From positions 1-64,000 of the forward strand of contig NZ_JBIFFV010000011.1 of the NCBI RefSeq assembly GCF_043557345.1: a stretch of DNA of 64,000 nucleotides, in the 5' to 3' direction. The notes below the pieces were generated by a model. The model had not been told where the DNA came from and did no database searches. It worked only from the letters and a program-made list of their open reading frames with translations. Origin of the DNA: Sulfitobacter sp043557345. Lineage in GTDB: Bacteria > Pseudomonadota > Alphaproteobacteria > Rhodobacterales > Rhodobacteraceae. The position numbers and the translations under genes are program-made. Below are positions 58,634-64,000 of the stretch, piece after piece (position 1 is the stretch's first letter; the number at the start of each line of letters is the position of its first letter).

Positions 58634-59098
58634 ATGAACATGTTGGCACACCGGCATCTTCCACCGACTCCGCAGGACGCGGCAATCGCGCGCGTCTCCG
58701 GACAGGCCCTGTCGCGCTTTGCGGCGACCCGAGGACCCTTGAAGCTTCGCGTTACAGACGCGGAGCAGATGGAACCAATCGAACTTCCTGCGGGCGCTGT
58801 TGCGCTACTCATGGAAGTCCTCGAGGCGATGGCAGCCGGGCGCGGCGTCACCATCATTCCTGAGAACGCCGAACTCTCGACTGTCCAGGCGGCAGAGGTG
58901 TTGAATGTCTCGCGGCCGTTCCTGATCAAACTGCTCGAGGATGGCAGTATCCCGCATCGGAAGGTCGGCAAGCATCGCCGCGTCCGAATGGAGGACGTCA
59001 TGTCGTACAAGGCAGCCATCGACAACGAGCGCGAAGCCGTCCTTGATCAACTGGCCGCCGACGCACAGGACCAGGACATGGGCTATGGCTCGAAATGA
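58634..59098 (+). CDS. Excisionase-type HTH antitoxin
   Basis: A 154-residue protein whose C-terminal half is an excisionase/MerR-like HTH: L-S-T-V-Q-A-A-E-V-L-N-V-S-R-P-F-L-I-K-L-L-E-D-G-S-I-P-H-R-K-V-G-K-H-R-R-V. This L-x-T-x-x-A-A-x-x-L-N-V-S-R...G-x-I-P-x-x-x-V-G-x-H-R-R pattern is typical of antitoxins paired with PIN toxins. The start has a GGAGAG box. It overlaps the PIN gene by four bases (ATGA). It should bind both the toxin and its own promoter. Confidence 0.87.
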   Translation: MNMLAHRHLPPTPQDAAIARVSGQALSRFAATRGPLKLRVTDAEQMEPIELPAGAVALLMEVLEAMAAGRGVTIIPENAELSTVQAAEVLNVSRPFLIKLLEDGSIPHRKVGKHRRVRMEDVMSYKAAIDNEREAVLDQLAADAQDQDMGYGSK

Positions 59099-59664
59099 GC
59101 CAGTACACGGTCCTTTTCGACGCGAATGTCCTCTACCCTGCGCCCATGCGGGACGCGCTGATGCAATTGGCGGTCACGGATCTTTTCAAGGCGAAGTGGA
59201 CGGCTGACATCCACCGGGAATGGATCGACGCGCTTCTGCGCAATGAACCTCATCGGGACCGCGCGGCCCTGGAACGAACCCGCAACTTGATGGACAGGGC
59301 GACACGCGACTGCCTGGTCACCGGCTATGAAGCATTGGTGCCGGCCCTCACGTTGCCGGACGCAGATGATCGGCACGTTCTGGCGGCCGCAATCGTTGGA
59401 CGGTGCGACGCCATCGTGACCCAGAATTTGAAAGACTTCCCGCCGGAGGCACTTGCGCCCTTTGGCATCGAGACCCAGCACCCCGATGACTTTTTCCGGA
59501 ACCAGCTTTCTCTCGCGCCCGGTTTGGTCTGCTCAGCGCTGCGCAAAGTTCGGGCGCGCCTCAAGAACCCGCCCAAGACCGTTGACGAGTATCTATCAAT
59601 CCTGACCCAACAGGGTTTGGTCGCCACTGTAGCGGATCTTGAGCAGTTCGCCGATCTGCTTTGA
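59095..59664 (+). CDS. PIN-domain toxin
   Basis: A 189-residue PIN protein with the acidic site D9 (L-F-D-A-N-V-L-Y-P), E42 (H-R-E-W-I-D), D91/D92 (L-P-D-A-D-D-R-H-V-L-A-A-A) and D114 (T-Q-N-L-K-D-F-P). It belongs to the V-L-F-D-A-N-V-L-Y-P group, which is longer than VapC. It is presumed to be an Mg-dependent endoribonuclease neutralised by the upstream HTH antitoxin. Located near repABC, the pair probably stabilises the plasmid by post-segregational killing. Confidence 0.88.
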   Translation: MSQYTVLFDANVLYPAPMRDALMQLAVTDLFKAKWTADIHREWIDALLRNEPHRDRAALERTRNLMDRATRDCLVTGYEALVPALTLPDADDRHVLAAAIVGRCDAIVTQNLKDFPPEALAPFGIETQHPDDFFRNQLSLAPGLVCSALRKVRARLKNPPKTVDEYLSILTQQGLVATVADLEQFADLL

Positions 59665-59806
59665 TTTTAGGGAGAAATCGGTGGCCAGCATACATCGCTT
59701 TAAGAAGGCCTTTGCTCACATAGCCGTCGCTCGTCGATCGCGAAATTCTGCCTTCCATTACGGCTCTTTCGAATACCGCGCACTTGGCTGCAAGGCTTGG
59801 GCATCC

Positions 59807-59897
59807 TGTTGATTGCCGCTTAGAACTGACCCCATGTGAAAACAGTCCAAGTTTTTGTCCGCATCCCCCCCGGGTCAGTTCTGCGCGGAAAATCACA
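59807..59897. mobile_element. 91-bp remnant bounded by IS21-like inverted repeats
   Basis: TGTTGATTGCCGCTTAGAAC... (59807-59832) and its inverted partner (59872-59897) match at 20 of 26 positions, including a perfect AGAACTGACCC core. The TG start and core resemble IS21-family ends. Only 39 bp lie between them, so the transposase genes have been deleted, or this is a MITE-like derivative. Confidence 0.6.
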
Positions 59898-60002
59898 AAC
59901 AACGTGTTCGCAACCGGTTTCCTCGACGGTGTTCCCGCCTCTCGTGGCTGTTCGGCCAAAGGCAAGTTCTGGTCGATTTCGCGGGTTCGCGATCTGACTG
60001 AT

Positions 60003-60200
60003 TGGGTCGAGGCATTCTCGCCCGCGACAGCCTCCGAGTTCAGCCTGCTGGCGGGATCAAATACAACCGGGAACTTCACCAAGATCGTGGAGCGCCTGCC
60101 GGTGCGCATCTCGATCGATCCGAGGCAGGAGATGAGCGAATATCTGGCGCCCGGCCTTTCGGTCACCGTGACGGTCGACACAAAGGCGAGTCAGTCGTGA
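60003..60200 (+). pseudogene. C-terminal fragment of an HlyD/EmrA-type membrane-fusion protein
   Basis: The frame from W-V-E-A-F-S-P-A-T-A-S-E-F-S-L-L through T-G-N-F-T-K-I-V-E-R-L-P-V-R-I and P-G-L-S-V-T-V-T-V-D-T is the characteristic end of EmrA/HlyD adaptor proteins of multidrug efflux pumps. Only about 65 residues remain, and the sequence upstream is unrelated. It follows an IS21-like remnant by about 100 bp, so element activity may have removed the rest. No efflux permease follows. Confidence 0.75.
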
Positions 60201-60241
60201 GGGCTGACAAGGGAAATGGTCGAAACGGAAAGGACGAAAGC

Positions 60242-60814
60242 ATGCACGATACAAATGGCAAGGCCACCGGCGGTCTGAGCGAAGCCCTCGCTCAAGCGAG
60301 ACAGAACTGGGGATGGCTGGTCGCGCTTGGAGTGGCGCTGCTGGTTGCCGGCGGGTTTGCGGTGGCACAGGCGGTTCTGTTCACTATGGCCTCGATGATA
60401 ATGATCGGGGCACTGATGATCGTCGGTGCGCTTACGCATATCATCGCGGCATTTCGAGGTCAGGGCTGGAAGCATTTCCTGCTCTGGCTTGCGGGTGGGA
60501 CTCTTTACCTGGTTGCTGGCTTGGCGACGATTGCCAATCCGCTATTGGCCTCCAGCTTCCTGACGTTGCTGATCGGGGCATCCCTTCTGGCAAGCGGCAT
60601 CGTAAGAATCTGGATGGGAATCAAGGCGCGCCCGGATCGGGGATGGGGATGGCTGCTTGGAGGAGGCATCGTTACCCTTCTGCTCGGACTTGTCATCGCG
60701 ACCGGCTGGCCCGTCAACAGCCTCTGGCTGATCGGCCTCTTCCTGGGCATCGAACTGGTGATGCAGGGCTGGTCCTATATCGCGCTCGGTATTGCGCTAC
60801 GCGCCAGAGCCTAA
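60242..60814 (+). CDS. HdeD-family membrane protein (DUF308)
   Basis: A 190-residue protein with six predicted membrane segments in three hairpin pairs, the DUF308/HdeD repeat (G-V-A-L-L-V-A-G-G, then G-A-S-L-L-A-S-G-I-V-R-I-W and G-I-V-T-L-L-L-G). HdeD is associated with acid-stress tolerance in E. coli; the mechanism is unclear. The ATG at 60242 has an AAAGGA box, and the longer upstream frame overlaps the HlyD fragment. It probably forms an envelope-related group with the lipoprotein hydrolase and DUF4105 genes downstream. Confidence 0.85.
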   Translation: MHDTNGKATGGLSEALAQARQNWGWLVALGVALLVAGGFAVAQAVLFTMASMIMIGALMIVGALTHIIAAFRGQGWKHFLLWLAGGTLYLVAGLATIANPLLASSFLTLLIGASLLASGIVRIWMGIKARPDRGWGWLLGGGIVTLLLGLVIATGWPVNSLWLIGLFLGIELVMQGWSYIALGIALRARA

Positions 60815-61036
60815 GCGGCGGTTGGCAGGGACAGGGTCGGGTTTGCACTGGACGGCTGCCCTGCTTCTGCCCGGTGCAAACCCGACCAGGCAGCGAGGTT
60901 CTCGAACCAATCATCCGCCGGCGGCAGGTTATGCTCGGGACACTCCCCAACTCTCTGTTGCCGCCGCAGAAACTTGCCCCTATACTTACCTGCTTGGCGC
61001 CGCACACTGCCACTTCCTCCCAGCTACGAGACCAGA

Positions 61037-62128
61037 ATGATCAGACCTTCGCTTCTTCTTTTCTGCTGCGCCTTGGCCGGCTGTGCAGCGCGACCGGACG
61101 CGCGCACCATCTGGCCCGTTGCCGCATCAGCGCCCCATGGTAAAACCGAGCAGATATTCGTGGCGACCACTCGGAACACGGCACAACTTCCGGCAGATGG
61201 CTTCACGAGCCTGCGCTCCCCGCAACCCCATTTCGCCGAGTTCACCGTCTCCATTCCGCCTAACCACGTTTCCGGCGAGATCGAATGGCCGAAGGGCCAG
61301 ACAAACCCAAAAACCGACTTCGCAGTCGCATCCCATACGCGCCTTGATGAGGAGGCCTTCATCCATCGCGTGAATGCTGCAAGCGAGAACGGCACGGGCG
61401 TTTTCGTCCATGGCTATAACTACAACTTCCCCGAAGCCCTGTTCCGCACGGCGCAGATGGCGGCCGATGCTCAGATCTCCGACGCCCCGGTCCTCTTCTC
61501 CTGGCCATCGAGTGCCTCGCTGCTGGGCTACGCCAGCGACCGGGAGTCAGTGACCTATTCCCGCGATGCCCTGGCCGACCTTCTGACGCGGCTTGGCGAG
61601 ACCTCTGGTGGGAAGCCGCTGACCGTCTTTGGCCATTCCATGGGGGGCTGGCTCGTGATGGAGACGTTGCGCCAGATGAGAATTGCCGGAGAGGATGAGG
61701 CGCTGTCCCGTCTGGAGGTTGTGCTGGCGGCCCCAGATATCGATGTGGATGTGTTCCGCCAACAACTGGCTGTCATCGGGAAAATGGAAATCCCGATGGT
61801 TGTCATGGTTTCGCCGGACGATCGTGCGCTCGGACTGTCCGCGATTGCGGGTCAGCGCACGCGCGTGGGCGCACTGGATATCACTGATCCTGCCGTCCAG
61901 GCCGCGGCACAGGAAAGCAGCGTGGTCTTGATCGACATATCCGCTGTTGATGCCAGCAGCCGCCTCAATCACGACAGATACATCCAACTGGCATCGGCCT
62001 TCCCCGCATTGGCCAGGGAGATGCGACAGGGGAGCACACTCACCGAGGCCGGTGCCTTTGTCTTGAGCTCGACCGGACAAATCCTTTCGGCACCATTGCG
62101 GGTCGTTGACGCGGCCTTGGGACAATAG
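61037..62128 (+). CDS. Lipoprotein alpha/beta hydrolase (DUF900-like)
   Basis: About 363 residues from M-I-R-P-S-L-L-L. The N-terminus is a lipoprotein signal with lipobox L-A-G-C16, so the mature protein is membrane-anchored. The hydrolase domain has F-V-H-G-Y-N-Y-N-F (oxyanion loop), the nucleophile elbow G-H-S201-M-G-G, S-P-D-D and a late N-H-D-R-Y histidine region, matching DUF900 esterases. The ATG at 61037 is chosen because it begins the signal peptide. The DUF4105 gene starts one base after its stop, so the two are coupled. Confidence 0.85.
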   Translation: MIRPSLLLFCCALAGCAARPDARTIWPVAASAPHGKTEQIFVATTRNTAQLPADGFTSLRSPQPHFAEFTVSIPPNHVSGEIEWPKGQTNPKTDFAVASHTRLDEEAFIHRVNAASENGTGVFVHGYNYNFPEALFRTAQMAADAQISDAPVLFSWPSSASLLGYASDRESVTYSRDALADLLTRLGETSGGKPLTVFGHSMGGWLVMETLRQMRIAGEDEALSRLEVVLAAPDIDVDVFRQQLAVIGKMEIPMVVMVSPDDRALGLSAIAGQRTRVGALDITDPAVQAAAQESSVVLIDISAVDASSRLNHDRYIQLASAFPALAREMRQGSTLTEAGAFVLSSTGQILSAPLRVVDAALGQ

Positions 62129-62129
62129 A

Positions 62130-63092
62130 ATGCAGCGCAAGTTCGGAGCAGTGCTTTTCGGCGTCGCACTGATGTTGTTTCTGGCCTGGACCCTTGCAGC
62201 GTTCTCGTTTCAGTTCGAACGTTTTACCGTGATCGCCTGCACGGGCGCCGTGGTTTTCGCCGGCATGCTTGTCTTTCTTGCCAGCCGTAACTTACGGCAC
62301 GGCTGGATGGCACTCATCCTCTGCCTCGCTACTGCGACGCTCTGGTGGTCCAGCATCACCCCGCAGCAGGATCTGACCTGGGCGCCGGAGACTGCCCGAG
62401 GCGTGATGGCGGAGTTCCAGGGCGATACCGTCATCGTGCATAACATCCGGGATTTCATCTGGGAGAACGAAAATACTGCCGCGGAGCAGTGGAAGTCCGA
62501 AACCTACTCTCTGAACGCGATAACCTCCGTCGATCTTCTGACATCGGTCTGGTCAAGTCCGGCAATCGCCCATGTGCTGATAAGCTTCGGATTTTCCGAT
62601 GGCCGGCATCTTGCCTTTTCAGCCGAGATCCGTCGGGAGGCTGACGAGGAGTTTTCCTCAGTCGGTGGGTTCTTCAAGACGTTCGAGTTGGTCCTGATCG
62701 CAGCGGAAGAACGTGATATCGTGAAGCTGCGCACGAACTTCCGCAGCGAGGACGTTTCCCTGTTCCCGTTGCGCCTGACACCCGAACAGGCAAGGCTTCT
62801 GCTGGTGACGTATCTGGAACGAGGCAACCAGCTTGCCGCCGAACCGGAGTTCTACAACACCATCACGGCAAACTGCACGACCGTTATCTTTCGTCTGGCC
62901 CGGCTGGTCGATCCAGGTCTTCCTTTCGACTGGAGGGTTCTGGCATCAGGGTATCTCCCGGCCTATCTGTTCGATCTTGGTGCCATCGACACGACGAAGC
63001 CTCTCGACGAGACCCTCGAAGATGCACGGATTACATCCCGGGCAGTTCTACTGAGTCCGTCCGACAACTATTCCATCGGCATTCGGAGATAA
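62130..63092 (+). CDS. DUF4105 membrane protein
   Basis: About 320 residues from M-Q-R-K-F-G-A-V. Two or three N-terminal membrane segments (about 5-25, 32-52, 58-75) are followed by a periplasmic domain with H-N-I-R-D-F-I-W-E (DUF4105 H-D motif), E-F-Y-N-T-I-T-A-N-C-T-T and R-V-L-A-S-G-Y-L-P-A-Y-L-F-D-L-G. The conserved H-N-x-R-D and N-C-T pair suggests a papain-like (NlpC/Lnb-type) catalytic arrangement, and DUF4105 includes lipoprotein-processing enzymes. It starts one base after the hydrolase stop. Substrate inference: an envelope lipid or lipoprotein. Confidence 0.82.
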   Translation: MQRKFGAVLFGVALMLFLAWTLAAFSFQFERFTVIACTGAVVFAGMLVFLASRNLRHGWMALILCLATATLWWSSITPQQDLTWAPETARGVMAEFQGDTVIVHNIRDFIWENENTAAEQWKSETYSLNAITSVDLLTSVWSSPAIAHVLISFGFSDGRHLAFSAEIRREADEEFSSVGGFFKTFELVLIAAEERDIVKLRTNFRSEDVSLFPLRLTPEQARLLLVTYLERGNQLAAEPEFYNTITANCTTVIFRLARLVDPGLPFDWRVLASGYLPAYLFDLGAIDTTKPLDETLEDARITSRAVLLSPSDNYSIGIRR

Positions 63093-63182
63093 GCAGGCTC
63101 AGGCCCTCGGTCACGGGTGGTCCCGATCCAGCTTTTTCGGCCAAACCATTGCTCACCCAGACAACGTTGCGCCATCAGCATG

Positions 63183-64000
63183 GTAAGCGTTCTCAGGAGG
63201 GCACTGTCGGGTCAGCTTGACGTCTTGAAGTTCCACGGGAGCAGATCGTCGATGCCGCTTTGTGGGTGACCATTGGCGATCGCTGTGAGGGTTGCCTTGA
63301 GATAGGCGAAGGGCTCGATGCCGTTGATCTTGCAGGTCTCGATCAGTGAGGCGATGCGGCCCCAGGCGATACCACCCTCGTCATGCCCAGCGAAGAGGGC
63401 GTTTTTCCGATTGAGGGTGATGGGGCGGATCAGGTTTTCGACGCGGTTGTTGTCGATCTCGACGCGCCCATCGGCCAAGAAGGTCTGCAGTCCGTCCCAG
63501 TGATTGTGGATGTAAGTCAGCTTTTCACCCAGCCGGGATTTGGTGGAGATCTTGCGGCGCTCAGCCTCCAGCCATTCACCGAATGCTGCGACCAGCGGGG
63601 CACTGCGGGCCTGACGGGCAGACAATCGCTGGCCGGAGGAGATGCCACGAATGTCAGCTTCGACGGTATAGATTTCGGCGATGCGGCGCAGGCCTTCGGC
63701 GGCGATCTCTGAGCCATCTCGGTCAAAGACTTCCTTCAGCTTGCGGCGCGCATGCGCCCAGCAATGGGCCACCCGAATGGGGGCACCGCCCTTGCGCGTG
63801 GGTTTGGTCAGCCGATTATAGCCCTGATAGCCGTCGATCTGCAGGATGCCGTCGAAGCCTGTCAGGAAGGTTTCGGCATTCGCGCCCGCCCGACCGGGGG
63901 CATAGAAGTAAACCACACCGGGCGGATCTTCACCGCCCCATGGTCGGTCATCGCGGGCCAGTGCCCAGAGATAGCCAGTTTTGGTTTTACCGCGCCCCGG
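63183..64000 (-). mobile_element. IS66-family element, one end (partial)
   Basis: The end begins GTAAGCGTTCTCAGGAGG at 63183, the GTAAGCG-type terminus I associate with IS66 elements, 29 bp outside the tnpC stop codon. The element continues beyond the window. Confidence 0.7.
63212..64000 (-). CDS. tnpC: IS66-family transposase TnpC (partial)
   Basis: The 263 visible codons are open to the window edge; the frame begins P-G-R-G-K-T-K-T-G-Y-L-W-A. Landmarks are R-P-W-G-G-E-D-P-P-G-V-V-Y-F-Y-A-P-G-R, L-Q-I-D-G-Y-Q-G-Y-N-R-L, A-H-C-W-A-H-A-R-R-K and the C-terminal I-D-N-N-R-V-E-N-L-I-R-P-I-T-L-N-R-K-N-A-L-F-A-G-H. The D-G-Y and D-N-N-x-x-E motifs hold two of the DDE residues. The shorter start at 63916 would cut into this domain, so the gene is treated as truncated only by the window edge. 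Confidence 0.93.
   Translation of the reverse strand, partial: PGRGKTKTGYLWALARDDRPWGGEDPPGVVYFYAPGRAGANAETFLTGFDGILQIDGYQGYNRLTKPTRKGGAPIRVAHCWAHARRKLKEVFDRDGSEIAAEGLRRIAEIYTVEADIRGISSGQRLSARQARSAPLVAAFGEWLEAERRKISTKSRLGEKLTYIHNHWDGLQTFLADGRVEIDNNRVENLIRPITLNRKNALFAGHDEGGIAWGRIASLIETCKINGIEPFAYLKATLTAIANGHPQSGIDDLLPWNFKTSS

Noticed and set aside
1..64000. CRISPR arrays, rRNA or tRNA genes
   Set aside because: No regularly spaced direct repeats and no recognisable rRNA stretches or tRNA cloverleaf sequences were seen by eye.

Overview
The window looks like part of a large repABC plasmid or chromid from an alphaproteobacterium, most likely of the Roseobacter/Rhodobacteraceae type. The evidence is a complete repA-repB-repC cassette on the minus strand at 52.6-56.2 kb with a probable antisense counter-transcribed RNA and two identical palindromes of parS type. 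There is also a relaxase/coupling-protein module (22.5-27.4 kb), a backbone of plasmid DUF genes (DUF736, DUF2493, DUF3085-like, DUF3768, DUF6878-like), high G+C and several mobile elements. No rRNA, tRNA, CRISPR array or T4SS channel (virB) genes were seen, so the plasmid is at least mobilisable; conjugation genes may lie outside.

Layout. 0-1.6 kb: the tail of a tyrosine recombinase and two poorly characterised genes. 1.7-9.0 kb: a LysR regulator divergent from an opine-oxidase-like operon (two FAD subunits plus a small 2Fe-2S subunit), a HisP/HisJ/HisQ/HisM-type ABC importer and a RidA deaminase. One permease gene is interrupted by an amber codon. 9.3-17.3 kb: a second catabolic cluster (FAD amine-oxidase-like enzyme, RidA, AraC regulator, aldehyde dehydrogenase, UbiD decarboxylase, UbiX prenyl-FMN synthase, TIGR02444 protein) converging on a LivK-type binding protein. 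17.9-22.3 kb: zinc/heavy-metal efflux (CDF, DUF411, P1B ATPase) divergent from a ZntR-like MerR regulator, with two copies of its probable operator. 22.5-28.2 kb: VirD4-type coupling protein, relaxase, MobC-like protein and a gene-free stretch with hairpins that is a candidate oriT.

28.7-36 kb is a defence/toxin island set into the plasmid backbone: a GSU2403-like nucleotidyltransferase, a DUF2493 protein, a PIN / XRE-ImmA pair, and divergently a short type II CBASS operon (35-aa leader ORF, patatin phospholipase CapV, CD-NTase, stand-alone E2-like protein). 36-48.2 kb is a long co-directional operon set dominated by a 1420-aa methyltransferase-strawberry-notch helicase, a ParB-like protein and an ArdC-type antirestriction protein, probably a plasmid establishment or anti-restriction region. 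49.3-52.5 kb is a Tn3-family element with intact inverted repeats and a 5-bp target duplication, but with an internal deletion fusing the remains of tnpR and tnpA head to head.

52.6-59.7 kb: repABC, a serine recombinase, an RHE_PE00001-like HTH protein and an excisionase-like antitoxin/PIN toxin pair. 59.8-63.1 kb: a 91-bp IS21-like remnant, a HlyD fragment and a three-gene envelope cluster (HdeD, lipoprotein hydrolase, DUF4105). The window ends inside an IS66 element. All functional calls rest on reading motifs by eye; no database search was possible.
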